From assembly GCA_900100245.1 (NCBI GenBank), contig FNEU01000009.1:1-64000 (forward strand): a stretch of 64,000 bases of DNA, in the 5' to 3' direction. This stretch comes from Lachnospiraceae bacterium G41. Its GTDB lineage: Bacteria > Bacillota > Clostridia > Lachnospirales > Lachnospiraceae. Positions 8,110 to 17,392 of this stretch are shown in pieces; positions within the stretch are counted from its first letter, which is position 1, and each line of letters starts with the position of its first letter. The notes beneath the pieces were generated by a model. The model had not been told where the DNA came from. It searched no databases and saw only the letters and a program-made list of their open reading frames with translations. The position numbers were made by a program, and so were the translations under genes.

Positions 8110-9423
8110 ATGAAAAAGAGATGTTTTATAACAATATTGACCTTGGCGCTGGCTTTAACTGCATGCACTATTACGCCCGATACAATAGAGGTGTCGATTA
8201 ACAAGGATGAAAATATAAATTACCATGCTAACATTGTTTCTACAACAACTGCGCCCGATGTTAATCAGCCCGCAGTCAATCCCGGAAATGATAACAATGT
8301 TGATACAAATGGCGGTGATAACAACGGAGTCGATACGCAGGTTGTCGATGATTCGTGGAAACAACTCTATGCTAATTATCTTGAGAATGAAATGGATGCA
8401 TATTATAGCGAGCATAATCCTGACTGGGCTGACGGTTATACATTTGGATTTATATTCGTAAATGATGATGATATTCCCGAGCTTGTTATAAGCACAGGAT
8501 ATGAAGCCGGAGGAAATACAATTTTAACGGTAGTCAATGATGAATTGTATTATTTGGATACCAGGAGACTTGGTTTCTTTTATGATGAATACAACAATAT
8601 TCTTATCAACTCCGACGGCCATATGGGCGTTTATTATGATTATGTTTATACAATAGGTGATGATGGCTTTGAACTCCTCGCAGACGGCGAATATTACGAA
8701 CTTTATGATGATGCAGACGGATATGCGAATGAGTTTGAATATTATATAGACGGCGAAAAAGTCAGCATGGAAGAATATACCGACATGCTTGAATCATACA
8801 TCCCTAACTCAGACAGATTACAGTGGAGCTCGGGCAGCAGTTATAAAAGCGTATTGGATTATTTAAAAGGCAACGTTTATTCGAATTACAAAGAGGCATT
8901 CAGAGCGGTTGTAGAGGAAACGCTCGGTCGTGAAAACTACTATTACGCATTTATAGAGTATGATTCTGACTCGCCCTATCTTATTCTTGATAACAATGAC
9001 TGGATGTATGTTTATTATTATCAGGATGGCGTGGCTTTCAGAGGAGAGGATTTTTATGCAAGCGATTCAGCCATGAACACCTTATATCTCGACACGGGCA
9101 TTATCCACGTCTACTATGAAACACCGCAATCTCTTGGAATTCACAATTACATTTACACCGCGAATTTGGGATCAAATATTTTTACTTATGCGAACAGATA
9201 TGGCGAATACGATGAAGACGGAAACCTCCTAAAAGACGAAGACGGAAATTACGTTTTCGACTGGGTAATTAACAGCGAGTCAGTATCTGAGAGCGAATAT
9301 GAAGATTATCTTAAGCAAGTAACAAGTGGTAAATCCGTCATAATTAATCCGCCAAGCGAAAGCAATGATGAATATTACGCATATCATACTCCGGAGGAAA
9401 TGTATGATTTGCTAAGTGAATAA
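8110..9423 (+). CDS. Lipoprotein with acidic repeat-like loops
   Basis: 437 residues. The signal MKKRCFITILTLALALTAC puts the lipidated Cys at residue 19. An Asn/Asp/Gly-rich spacer (residues 45-75) precedes the folded part. GFIFVNDDDIPELVIS (about residues 117-132) corresponds to the acidic D-x-x-x-x-x-E-L loop of the lipoproteins at 812 and 4697. The rest is rich in Tyr and Asp, e.g. DDADGYANEFEYYIDGEKVS. Ligand and function are unknown. The RBS is GAGGG (8099-8103). Confidence 0.7.
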   Translation: MKKRCFITILTLALALTACTITPDTIEVSINKDENINYHANIVSTTTAPDVNQPAVNPGNDNNVDTNGGDNNGVDTQVVDDSWKQLYANYLENEMDAYYSEHNPDWADGYTFGFIFVNDDDIPELVISTGYEAGGNTILTVVNDELYYLDTRRLGFFYDEYNNILINSDGHMGVYYDYVYTIGDDGFELLADGEYYELYDDADGYANEFEYYIDGEKVSMEEYTDMLESYIPNSDRLQWSSGSSYKSVLDYLKGNVYSNYKEAFRAVVEETLGRENYYYAFIEYDSDSPYLILDNNDWMYVYYYQDGVAFRGEDFYASDSAMNTLYLDTGIIHVYYETPQSLGIHNYIYTANLGSNIFTYANRYGEYDEDGNLLKDEDGNYVFDWVINSESVSESEYEDYLKQVTSGKSVIINPPSESNDEYYAYHTPEEMYDLLSE

Positions 9424-9437
9424 CAGAGGACTTTAAG

Positions 9438-9995
9438 TTGAAAACATTGATTTTAAACGGATCTCCTCGCAAAAACGGAGATACCGTCAGCCTCATAAAA
9501 AAACTGACATCAGAGCTGGAAGGTGTAATAAAAATCATCGATGCTTACCGTTGCGATATTTCGCCCTGCATCGACTGCCGTTATTGTTGGAAGAACAGCG
9601 GATGCGCCATAAATGACGAAATGCAGGAAGTTTATAAGTATATCGAGGATTGCGATAATATCGTTATTGCATCGCCCATATATTTTTCCGAACTTACCGG
9701 AAAACTGCTCGATGTCGGCAGCAGACTTCAGACATTATTTTGTGCTAAATATTTCCGCAAGGAAGATTTAAACATAAAGCCTAAAAAAGGGGCAGTAATT
9801 CTTGTTGGTGGTGGCGACGGCAGGATTGAGAAGCCGTACGAGACAGCCTGCACTCTTTTACATCATATGAATTGTTATGATATTTATGATGTGGTTTGCA
9901 GCTTTAACACCAACGAAGTTCCGGCTTTGGAAGATAAGCAGGCAGTTGAAGGTGTCGAGAGTGTTGCACGTTTTTTAGGAGCAAAAAATAAATGA
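9438..9995 (+). CDS. NADPH-dependent FMN reductase / flavodoxin-like protein
   Basis: 185 residues from a TTG start with AGAGGA 8 nt upstream. The N-terminal LILNGSPRKNGDTVSLI is the phosphate-binding loop of the flavodoxin-like FMN reductase family. ISPCIDCRYCWKNSGCAIND is the four-Cys segment common in this group (C-x2-C-x2-C-x5-C), and IVIASPIYFSELTGKL is the flavin-contacting strand. Such proteins reduce free or bound FMN with NAD(P)H or act as redox carriers; some Cys-rich members are iron-sulfur flavoproteins. The physiological partner is unknown. Confidence 0.8.
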   Translation: MKTLILNGSPRKNGDTVSLIKKLTSELEGVIKIIDAYRCDISPCIDCRYCWKNSGCAINDEMQEVYKYIEDCDNIVIASPIYFSELTGKLLDVGSRLQTLFCAKYFRKEDLNIKPKKGAVILVGGGDGRIEKPYETACTLLHHMNCYDIYDVVCSFNTNEVPALEDKQAVEGVESVARFLGAKNK

Positions 9996-10010
9996 TTTTA
10001 GGAGGGGAAA

Positions 10011-10373
10011 ATGTTAGTAAAAAACAAAGAAATCACAATGCGCGAGGTAATTGAACATGTTGCCGGTCTTTACAAAGAGAAAGGAATGTCCGGATTCTAT
10101 GCTGAAGAGGGCTGGAACTTATACAGCGCGGATGACGAAATAGAACTGGATACAATTTGTGTTATAGAAGATCCGGTAGATATCGATGACGATGACAATG
10201 AAATTCTTCCTGAGAGTATCGTTGAAAGAAATATGGTTTTCGTATGGAGCGATGAACTGGTTCAGGATTGTGTATCGAGCGCCATTGACCAAAAGGCCGA
10301 TGCTTCTCCTGAATTAATGCTGGAAGCAATCCACTATTACAATGCAAACGATGATTTTATGACAATTGAGTAG
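10011..10373 (+). CDS. Hypothetical acidic protein (possibly DUF7716-like)
   Basis: 120 residues, strongly acidic, with a good TTAGGAGGGG ribosome site. A central segment reads LDTICVIEDPVDIDDDD, and a C-terminal helix reads LVQDCVSSAIDQK and then ASPELMLEAIHYYN. The pattern of a 'C-ile-x-DP' strand followed by an acidic loop and a C-terminal helix resembles DUF7716-type proteins, but I am not sure of that assignment. No function can be stated. Its stop codon is followed 10 nt later by the first hairpin of the 63-bp array, which acts as its terminator. Confidence 0.5.
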   Translation: MLVKNKEITMREVIEHVAGLYKEKGMSGFYAEEGWNLYSADDEIELDTICVIEDPVDIDDDDNEILPESIVERNMVFVWSDELVQDCVSSAIDQKADASPELMLEAIHYYNANDDFMTIE

Positions 10374-10383
10374 ATTTTTGAAA

Positions 10384-10433
10384 AATTACGGGTGTAAAGA
10401 GCAAAAGCTTCAAAAAACCCGTAATTCTTTTTA
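10384..10433 (+). terminator. Terminator formed by the first unit of array 1
   Basis: The perfect 10-bp stem AATTACGGGT/ACCCGTAATT is followed by CTTTTTATT, unlike the later units, which lack a T tract. It lies 10 nt after the stop of the gene at 10011-10373. The stem is rather A+T-rich and the loop is long (23 nt), so efficiency may be modest. Confidence 0.55.
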
Positions 10434-10678
10434 TTAAGCCTCGGAAAATTACGGGTGTAAATGCAAAAACCTCAAAAAAACCGTAAATTTTGACAGGATG
10501 CCTCGGAAAATTACGGGTGTAAATGCAAAAACCTCAAAAAAACCCGTAAATTTTGACAGGATGCCTCGAAAAATTACGAGCTAAATACGAAAAAACGTCA
10601 AATAGCCCGTAAAATCCGGCATCATTCCCCGAAAAATTACGGGCTAAACGCAGAAAACTACAAAAAAGCCCGTAAATT
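10384..10678. repeat. Array of five 63-bp hairpin units (array 1)
   Basis: Five tandem units start at 10384, 10447, 10509, 10572 and 10635, with steps of 63, 62, 63 and 63. Each has a 5' arm AATTACGGGT or AATTACGRGCT, an A-rich loop of about 22 nt, and a 3' arm ACCCGTAATT or AGCCCGTAAAT. Units 2 and 3 are nearly identical over the whole period; units 4 and 5 diverge in loop and linker. The change GGGT/ACCC (units 1 and 3; unit 2 has lost one C) to GGGCT/AGCCC (unit 5) is compensatory, so the pairing itself appears to be maintained. No repeat/spacer split as in CRISPR and no cas genes. Compare the array at 53153-53383. Confidence 0.85.
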
Positions 10679-10696
10679 CTTCTCGTCGCTATTTTA

Positions 10697-10726
10697 TTGC
10701 AAGAATACGTGAAAATGTGCTAAAAT
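10697..10726 (+). promoter_or_regulatory. Promoter for the hybrid histidine kinase gene
   Basis: TTGCAA at 10697-10702 and TAAAAT at 10721-10726 are separated by 18 nt, directly after the hairpin array. The 97-nt leader that follows contains a weak GCAGG/CCTGC pairing with no recognised riboswitch. Confidence 0.5.
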
Positions 10727-10822
10727 AAAGCGGTATATGGGCAGGCGGGGTAATAGTCTCGTGACCTGCTTGTTTTGCATGTAAAAAATCAGTGTGGTTT
10801 AGCTTTAATTTAAGGGGAATAA

Positions 10823-13624
10823 ATGAGTCTTGCAACAGTACTGAACATGCGCAATCTGTTTAATATTCTGTTATTCGGAGTACTTGTGGTATTAGTAATA
10901 ATACTGCTCGTTCTTTTGTATGCTATTGCAATGCATTACAGGAGAAAAAATGCGACCGGCAAAATAAGTGACAGAAAGAGAAGATTCAACTTTGCGTTTA
11001 CGCTTACAGTAACATTCCTTCTCATGCTGTTTGCCGTTGTATATACTTCAAGACTCTTTTATCAGGAGTCCGTCTCGACTTTGTACGGAGAGTGCGAGGA
11101 CAAGGTTTCGAAAATAGCCGACAGCCTTTCGACTTACCTAAATACCTCCGAAGCCGTTTTGTGGGTAACCGGCGACTCGGCGGACCAGATGTACCAGGAC
11201 GGCGCGAGCACGGAAATCATTCATGATTATTTAAGATCCGAAACTTACAGTCAGCAGGTAAAATTCGATGAAAACTTCATGGGATTTTATGCGGTAATAG
11301 ATGATGTATTTATGTCCGGTATCGACTGGATAGCTCCGGATGATTATAATCCTTACGAGCGTGACTGGTACAAAGCCGCGGTTAAAGCGGACGGCGATGT
11401 AGCAATCGTAGAGCCTTATCTTGATGCGCAGAGCGGTGACATTATCATTTCTTTTGCGAAGCTTTTATCAGATAAAAAGAATTCGGTATCGCTTGACGTA
11501 TCGCTTAATCATATCCAGGAAACCGTTGAGGAAATCAATATTAACGGCAACGGCTACGGAATGGTAATAGATAAAAACGGCGGAATTATCGCTCACAAAG
11601 ATCCGTCTTTAAACGGTCAGAACTGTTCGGAAGTTTTTAATGACGATGCCTTTCTAAACGCAGTATTAAATACTCGTAACGGCAGAACCGAAGCGGTTAT
11701 TGACGGTTATAAATATACAATTTTCGTAAACGAAGTTTTAAATCAGTGGTATACGGTTGTACTTGTTAAAAACATGGAGCTTTTCTCCGAGACCAAAGTA
11801 CAGCTCATCGTAAACGTCGGCGTATACTTAATTATTTTCTTCCTCATCACGTTCTTCTACTACATGAGTTACATGAACGAGCAGAGTGCGAACCAGATGA
11901 TGGAGGAGCTCGTTATAAGCAAGCAGAAGCAGGAATACGAGGCGAAAGTATTAAAGCTTGAGAAATCCGCCGCTGACGATGCAAACAAGGCTAAGAGCCG
12001 ATTTTTGGCGGATATGTCGCATGAGATTAGAACGCCCATCAATGCGGTGCTTGGTATGAACGAAATGATACTTCGTGAGACCGAGAGCGAAAGCATCAAA
12101 GAGTATTCACAGAATATCCGTTCTTCGGGACGCGCACTGCTTTCACTGATAAACAGTATCCTCGACTTTTCGAAGATTGAAGACGGCAAGATGGAAATTG
12201 TTCCCGTTGATTACAGCGTTGTCGACATGATTCATTATCTTCAGAATTCAATCGCCGAGAGAGCCGCTGCCAAGAGCCTCGCATTTATCGTGGATGTGGA
12301 TCCTTCGATTCCGAGAACGCTCCACGGCGACGACATGAGAGTAAGCCAGGTCATCATGAACCTCCTTACCAATGCCGTAAAATACACGAAGGCCGGCGAA
12401 GTCAGACTGACTGTTAAAAACAGTGGTATTTCTGACAAGGACCTTTTACTTTATGTCGAGGTAAAAGATACCGGCGTCGGCATAAAAGAAGAAGACATGC
12501 CCAAGCTCTTCGAGTCCTTTGAGAGACTTGATAAAGAAAAGAACCGTAACATCGAAGGTACGGGACTTGGTATGTCCATAGTTACAAGGCTGCTTTCAAT
12601 GATGAACAGCCACCTTTCCGCCACAAGCAAATACGGAGAGGGTTCGACATTCTCATTTGTGATTAAACAGGGAATCGTGGACGAAACTCCGATTGACGAT
12701 ACATTCATAAAACTGTCCGAAGGAAGCACATCCAAAGGCGAGAAGGCTTATCACGAATCATTCACTGCGCCTGATGCCAGAATACTTATAGTGGATGACA
12801 CCAAGATGAATCTTAATGTAGCGAAGAATCTTTTAAAGAAGACTCTTTTAAACATCGAAACCGCATTAAGCGGCGACGAAGCATTAAGCTTATGTGCATC
12901 CAAAAAATACGACGTAATCCTAATGGACCAGCGTATGCCCGGCCTTGACGGCACACAGACGTTGCATTTAATCAAAGAACAGTTTGAAGGTTATAATATC
13001 GACACGCCCGTCATCTGCCTCACTGCGGACGCAATAAGCGGAGCCAGAGACAGATATCTGGCAGAGGGCTTCTCGGATTATCTTACCAAGCCCATAGAGG
13101 GCAGCGAACTTGAGAAGATGCTTCTTAAATATCTGCCTGAGGGCAAGATAGTTAAAGGCGAAAACCAGATCACATTCGACCTTGAAAGTGAAAAAGAATC
13201 GCCTAAGGAAGATTCTTTTATCATAAAAATAAAAGAACTTGGCGTGGATACGGACACCGCCTTGTCATTCTGTCAGAACGATGAGGATATGTATAAAAAC
13301 GTTCTTTCCGAATACATCAAAGAAATGCCCGAAAGAACGGATAAACTTAATTCCTGCCTTGAAAATTCCGACTGGAATAACTATGCTGTTTACGTTCATT
13401 CGTTAAAGAGCACATCCAAAATGATCGGTGCATCAGAACTTTCCGAAAAGGCTTTAAAACTTGAGGAAGCGGCCAACAGGGAAGATGCAGACTTCATAAA
13501 AGAAAATCACGCGGAAGTTTCAGACGGCTACAAAGACCTTGCAACAAAAATGGCAAAAGTTCTTGACATCGATTTATCGGCAAATGATAAAGACGATGAC
13601 ATCATGGAGTTTTTGCCTGAATAA
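10823..13624 (+). CDS. Hybrid sensor histidine kinase with receiver and Hpt domains
   Basis: 933 residues. Hydrophobic segments lie at about 14-36 and 51-72, followed by an extracytoplasmic Cache-like sensor (about 75-325; DWYKAAVKADGDVAIVEPYL is typical of dCache) and a third membrane span (about 327-347). The cytoplasmic part has HisKA (FLADMSHEIRTPINAVLGMN, phospho-His400), an HATPase with N, G1 (DTGVGI) and G2 (GTGLGMSI) boxes, a receiver (LIVDDTKMN, phospho-Asp702 in VILMDQRMPG), and a C-terminal Hpt (VHSLKSTSKMIGASEL, His859). No output domain is attached, so the Hpt would pass phosphate to a separate regulator not seen nearby. The ligand is probably a small molecule. Confidence 0.9.
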   Translation: MSLATVLNMRNLFNILLFGVLVVLVIILLVLLYAIAMHYRRKNATGKISDRKRRFNFAFTLTVTFLLMLFAVVYTSRLFYQESVSTLYGECEDKVSKIADSLSTYLNTSEAVLWVTGDSADQMYQDGASTEIIHDYLRSETYSQQVKFDENFMGFYAVIDDVFMSGIDWIAPDDYNPYERDWYKAAVKADGDVAIVEPYLDAQSGDIIISFAKLLSDKKNSVSLDVSLNHIQETVEEININGNGYGMVIDKNGGIIAHKDPSLNGQNCSEVFNDDAFLNAVLNTRNGRTEAVIDGYKYTIFVNEVLNQWYTVVLVKNMELFSETKVQLIVNVGVYLIIFFLITFFYYMSYMNEQSANQMMEELVISKQKQEYEAKVLKLEKSAADDANKAKSRFLADMSHEIRTPINAVLGMNEMILRETESESIKEYSQNIRSSGRALLSLINSILDFSKIEDGKMEIVPVDYSVVDMIHYLQNSIAERAAAKSLAFIVDVDPSIPRTLHGDDMRVSQVIMNLLTNAVKYTKAGEVRLTVKNSGISDKDLLLYVEVKDTGVGIKEEDMPKLFESFERLDKEKNRNIEGTGLGMSIVTRLLSMMNSHLSATSKYGEGSTFSFVIKQGIVDETPIDDTFIKLSEGSTSKGEKAYHESFTAPDARILIVDDTKMNLNVAKNLLKKTLLNIETALSGDEALSLCASKKYDVILMDQRMPGLDGTQTLHLIKEQFEGYNIDTPVICLTADAISGARDRYLAEGFSDYLTKPIEGSELEKMLLKYLPEGKIVKGENQITFDLESEKESPKEDSFIIKIKELGVDTDTALSFCQNDEDMYKNVLSEYIKEMPERTDKLNSCLENSDWNNYAVYVHSLKSTSKMIGASELSEKALKLEEAANREDADFIKENHAEVSDGYKDLATKMAKVLDIDLSANDKDDDIMEFLPE

Positions 13625-13660
13625 AAATATATAAATCATCATTTTAGGAGGATTTTAAAA

Positions 13661-15403
13661 ATGAAATTAAGTAACATGGTTGGTGAAAGATTCAAAGAGC
13701 GTCCCTCGGACTGCGTAATTGATTCACACGCATTTTCCGTAAGAGGAGGTTATATTAAATACGTTTCTAACGGTATTTATTCGCTCTACCCACCCATGAA
13801 GAGAGTGACTGCAAAGATAGAGAATATTATCAGAGAAGAAATGGATGCGGCTGATTCGCAGGAAGTTTTATTCCCCGTAGTTTTACCCGGTTCACTCTGG
13901 GAAGAATCAGGAAGATTCGAAAGCGTAGGCGATGAACTTTTAAGATTTAAGGATCGTAACAATGCTTCAATGGTTCTCGGTATGACTCATGAGGAAGCAG
14001 CCGTACAGATGGTTCGCGAATGGGGTAATACCTATGCTAAATATCCTTTCTCGATTTATCAGATTCAGACAAAGTTCCGTGATGAGGCGCGCCCCAGAGC
14101 AGGTCTTATCCGTGTAAGAGAATTTACGATGAAGGATGCATATTCCTTCCATACATCGCAGGAGGATCTCGAAAAGTATTACGATGTAATGGCAAATGCA
14201 TACTTCAGAGTATTCGAGCGTGCCGGTATCCCTGAGGTTATTTCCGTTAAGTCCGATTCAGGTATGATCGGAGGCAGCGTATCGCACGAATACATGCTTT
14301 TGGTTGATGCAGGCGAAGATTCTATCGTTTTATGCGATGAATGCGGTTACAGCGCAAATATGGAAGCTGCAGACACCACTGTAGACAATACGGGATGTGC
14401 ACCTGCAGGCGAACTTAAAAAAGTAAATACACCCGACTGCAAGACCATCGAGGAAGTATGCACATTCTTAAACAGCAAAGTTGAAGAATCCTGCAAAGCA
14501 GTTATTTATCAGGCAAACATGACTGACGAATACATCGTTGTATTCTTAAGAGGCGATTACGAAGTAAACGAAACCAAGTTAACCAATCTTTTAGGAGAAA
14601 AGGTTCACGCAGCAACGATTACACCCGAGTGCGGACTCTGTGCAGGCTTCTGCGGACCTTACAAGCAGGAAGCAAAGTGCAAAATCATTTATGATAAATC
14701 ACTTGAGGGAATCGAAAACCTTGTATGCGGTGCTAACGAAGTTGACTACCACTACACAGGACTTAATATAAAGCGTGATATCGGTGATGTAGAGTATGTG
14801 GACGTTGCCAAGATTAGAACCGGTGATATCTGCCCCTGCTGCGGCAAAAAGACCATCAGAATCAGCCGTGGTATTGAAGTAGGCAACATCTTCCAGCTCG
14901 GTACAAAATATTCCAAATCAATGGGAATGACATATACGGACGTTGACGGCAGCGTTAAGACACCTATCATGGGCTGTTACGGCATTGGCGTCGGAAGACT
15001 TGCAGCCAGCGTTATGGAAGCAAAGCATGATGATTACGGTCCCATATGGCCCATCACAATCGCTCCCTGGCAGGTACATTTATGCTGCATGAGACCTGAC
15101 AAGGCTGAATGCAAAGAGGCAGCAGACAAGATCTACGATGACCTTCTTAAGGCAGGCGTTGAAGTAATCTACGATGACAGAAACGTTCAGGCCGGCGTAA
15201 TGTTCGCGGATGCGGATCTCCTCGGTGTTCCCGTCAGAGTAACCATAGGACCCAAGAACATTGCCAACGGACAGATAGAAATATCTACCAGAGACAAGAG
15301 CGTAAAAGAACTTGTAAACGTTGAAGATGCAAATGCACAAATCAAAAAAGTAATCGACAAACTCTTCGACGAAATCAATTCAAAGGTCAGAGACAGAATC
15401 TAA
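13661..15403 (+). CDS. proS: Prolyl-tRNA synthetase, bacterial type with editing insertion
   Basis: 580 residues, the usual length for the bacterial-type enzyme that charges tRNA-Pro. The class II motif 2 region is FRDEARPRAGLIRVREFTMK, and motif 3 is GCYGIGVGRLAASVMEA. Between them lies the YbaK-like editing insertion (about residues 240-390), including PECGLCAGFCGPY. The C-terminal anticodon-binding domain begins near IAPWQVHLCCM. The RBS TAGGAGG is strong. It lies 36 nt after the kinase gene with no T-box between them, and a terminator follows at 15412. Confidence 0.95.
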   Translation: MKLSNMVGERFKERPSDCVIDSHAFSVRGGYIKYVSNGIYSLYPPMKRVTAKIENIIREEMDAADSQEVLFPVVLPGSLWEESGRFESVGDELLRFKDRNNASMVLGMTHEEAAVQMVREWGNTYAKYPFSIYQIQTKFRDEARPRAGLIRVREFTMKDAYSFHTSQEDLEKYYDVMANAYFRVFERAGIPEVISVKSDSGMIGGSVSHEYMLLVDAGEDSIVLCDECGYSANMEAADTTVDNTGCAPAGELKKVNTPDCKTIEEVCTFLNSKVEESCKAVIYQANMTDEYIVVFLRGDYEVNETKLTNLLGEKVHAATITPECGLCAGFCGPYKQEAKCKIIYDKSLEGIENLVCGANEVDYHYTGLNIKRDIGDVEYVDVAKIRTGDICPCCGKKTIRISRGIEVGNIFQLGTKYSKSMGMTYTDVDGSVKTPIMGCYGIGVGRLAASVMEAKHDDYGPIWPITIAPWQVHLCCMRPDKAECKEAADKIYDDLLKAGVEVIYDDRNVQAGVMFADADLLGVPVRVTIGPKNIANGQIEISTRDKSVKELVNVEDANAQIKKVIDKLFDEINSKVRDRI

Positions 15404-15411
15404 GATTATTT

Positions 15412-15455
15412 GGACGGTTCATGATGGTTAACTCCTAAAAGAACCGTCCTTTTTT
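15412..15455 (+). terminator. Terminator after proS (GGACGGTTC-type element)
   Basis: GGACGGTTC (15412-15420) and GAACCGTCC (15441-15449) form a perfect 9-bp stem across a 20-nt loop, ending in TTTTTT. The same GGACGGTTC/GAACCGTCC arms recur at 26493-26539, so this terminator is a copy of a dispersed element. Confidence 0.8.
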
Positions 15456-15521
15456 GACTAAAAAGTGACCCCTAAAAAGGTTGAGTTTAACACGTATAAT
15501 TTAAAAGGGAAGTATTATAAA

Positions 15522-16073
15522 ATGACAGATGAAGAACTGATGTGGAGTGTGAAAAAAAGCGAACAGATACTTCATACCCCGATATTTGATGTTGAAAAAA
15601 GAAACGAAGAATCAGCCACCGGTATAAACGGAGATTACATGGTAATCAATGCGACCGAGTGGGTAACGATTATTCCGATTTATCAGGGCAATTTTGTGCT
15701 GGTAAGACAGTTCAGACATGGCCTTGGCAAAATCACCGCAGAGTTTCCGGGAGGAATGTGTGATGCGGGTGAAGACCCCGTAGAAAGCGCATACAGGGAG
15801 CTTGAGGAGGAGACCGGATTTAAGACCGGAAAGATGACCGTACTCGGAGTATGTTCACCGAACCCTGCGATTTTTTCGAACTCTATTACGGTATGTCTTG
15901 CGGAAGATTTGACACCGACGAATGAACTTCACCTCGATGACGACGAAGTATTGATGTATGAGACGGTTCCGATTGATGAAGTCATTGATTCTTTTTGCAA
16001 GGGAGAATACGTAAACGCATTTATGGGTACCGCTCTGGCACTTTATATGCGACACATTCAGTCAGAAAAATAA
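15522..16073 (+). CDS. Nudix hydrolase, ADP-ribose pyrophosphatase-like
   Basis: 183 residues from ATG 15522, which has AAGGGAAG upstream; a GTG at 15465 would add 19 unsupported residues and start close to the proS terminator. A complete Nudix box GMCDAGEDPVESAYRELEEE, then TGF, matches Gx5Ex7REUxEExGU. The upstream VLVRQFRHGLGKITAEFPGG matches ADP-ribose pyrophosphatases (the QYR...E.PAG region). Such enzymes hydrolyse ADP-ribose or other nucleoside diphosphate sugars with Mg2+. The exact substrate is uncertain. Confidence 0.85.
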   Translation: MTDEELMWSVKKSEQILHTPIFDVEKRNEESATGINGDYMVINATEWVTIIPIYQGNFVLVRQFRHGLGKITAEFPGGMCDAGEDPVESAYRELEEETGFKTGKMTVLGVCSPNPAIFSNSITVCLAEDLTPTNELHLDDDEVLMYETVPIDEVIDSFCKGEYVNAFMGTALALYMRHIQSEK

Positions 16074-16121
16074 TGGTTTGTGATTTTTTAATCCTGTGAG
16101 CATGTGTAAAAGGAGGCCGAT

Positions 16122-17342
16122 ATGATAAGGATTAGAAAAAAACTTTCGTTAGCAACAAGTATTATATTGATTTTTCTTTTATTATTCTCAACGGCTTGTA
16201 AAGAAAAAACAATATCCTTGGAAGATTATCCCGAGCCCGAGTCAGTTGTAAAAGAAGAGAAAGAGCGACAGGAATATACAAGTGAAGCGGATTTAAGCGG
16301 TGCAATGACCGATGAGGAGTTTGAAGAATTCATCGCCAATCCCGATCCGTTTGAGAAAAACGGTAATTTTATATATAATCCTGCCAATATTCCGGAGAAT
16401 CTTTGCAGGAAATACAGAGATAATCCAAAGGTTATTAAGAATGCCAGACACATTCTGTGTGCTATCTATAATTTCGATTCCGAATTTGAAATTCCGACAG
16501 AAGATGTTTTAAGTGCGGAGGAATTCTTCCTTGCTTACGAGCTTGCATATGAGGCGAGCCCGATGACTTACGGTGCAACTGTTGATTCGGAAGATTACCA
16601 GCATTTCACCGTATCATATTTACCAAGTTTTGCGGTATATCAGGAGGATGACGGGTCTTTTACGGCAGAAACGATAGAGAATGATAATCCGGCTCATGCC
16701 AAGGAAGTATTTGAAGGCTTTATTGAGTATGTTACAAGTACTATAAATAAAAATGTTGATAAAGATGCTCCCCAGATGGAAAAAGCCAAGGCAGTATACA
16801 GAGCTTTAGCCAATGATTTTACAATCGACTGGGATCTTTTCGGCATGACACTAACCGAATCGGATGATTTTACCGACGGCTCGATTGATATAATTTCCAA
16901 AAATACATTGATTGAAGGAGTGTGGGAAAAGAAGCTGGACCAGTACCAACTCGCACAGTTTTATCAGTTTATGATGTATCAGCTTAATATCGAATGCATG
17001 TGCGTCTCGGGTTCAGGAACCTATCATAAAAAGAATATCGAAGAACTTGACAATTATATGGCTGATTTGTGGCAGAATACCTGGAATGTGGTTGTTTCAG
17101 ACGGTAAAGCTTACAATTGCGATTTGTTTATGGAAATCGCGGTTCTTGAAAATCGTAAAATAACCAATCCGGGAAGCGAGGCTGATTTGACATATTTCGG
17201 GATGAGTGATGACACTCACGATAAAACATATACAGTTAACAAGGCAAGCTTAGGCACATATTCAACTTATTACGGATATGGGGCTGTCGACGGAGTGGAA
17301 GAAAACAAAGTTCCCGAATGTGTGGAGGATTATTACTTTTAA
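16122..17342 (+). CDS. Lipoprotein with pseudo-transglutaminase domain, paralog 1 of 4
   Basis: 406 residues. Signal peptide followed by lipobox FSTAC (Cys 26), then the family tag LEDYPEPES. A conserved MTDEEFEEFIANPDPFE segment follows. Residues about 270-335 match a transglutaminase-like core: FYQFMMYQLNIECMCVSGSG, then NTWNVVVSDGKAYNCD, then YFGMSD. In active relatives the helix before LGI carries the catalytic Cys and the HAWN motif the catalytic His. Here the Cys position (14 residues before LNI) is Gln and the His is replaced (NTWN); only the Asp of YNCD remains. It is probably a binding protein rather than an enzyme. RBS AGGAGG. Confidence 0.75.
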   Translation: MIRIRKKLSLATSIILIFLLLFSTACKEKTISLEDYPEPESVVKEEKERQEYTSEADLSGAMTDEEFEEFIANPDPFEKNGNFIYNPANIPENLCRKYRDNPKVIKNARHILCAIYNFDSEFEIPTEDVLSAEEFFLAYELAYEASPMTYGATVDSEDYQHFTVSYLPSFAVYQEDDGSFTAETIENDNPAHAKEVFEGFIEYVTSTINKNVDKDAPQMEKAKAVYRALANDFTIDWDLFGMTLTESDDFTDGSIDIISKNTLIEGVWEKKLDQYQLAQFYQFMMYQLNIECMCVSGSGTYHKKNIEELDNYMADLWQNTWNVVVSDGKAYNCDLFMEIAVLENRKITNPGSEADLTYFGMSDDTHDKTYTVNKASLGTYSTYYGYGAVDGVEENKVPECVEDYYF

Positions 17343-17392
17343 TTAATTGGCATTTATGCGCCAAGAACAGGCAGAAAACAGGGAGGCTCAAT

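Noticed and set aside
10384-10678. Array 1 as a CRISPR or integron attC array
   Set aside because: The 63-bp units have variable arms and no constant repeat with unique spacers, and there are no cas genes. There are no RYYYAAC/GTTRRRY boxes or integrase for attC.
10735-10775. Possible riboswitch in the leader of the histidine kinase gene
   Set aside because: Only a weak GCAGG/CCTGC pairing is seen, with no conserved motif of any riboswitch class I know.
13625-13660. T-box before proS
   Set aside because: The gap is only 36 nt and contains no T-box sequence or stem I.
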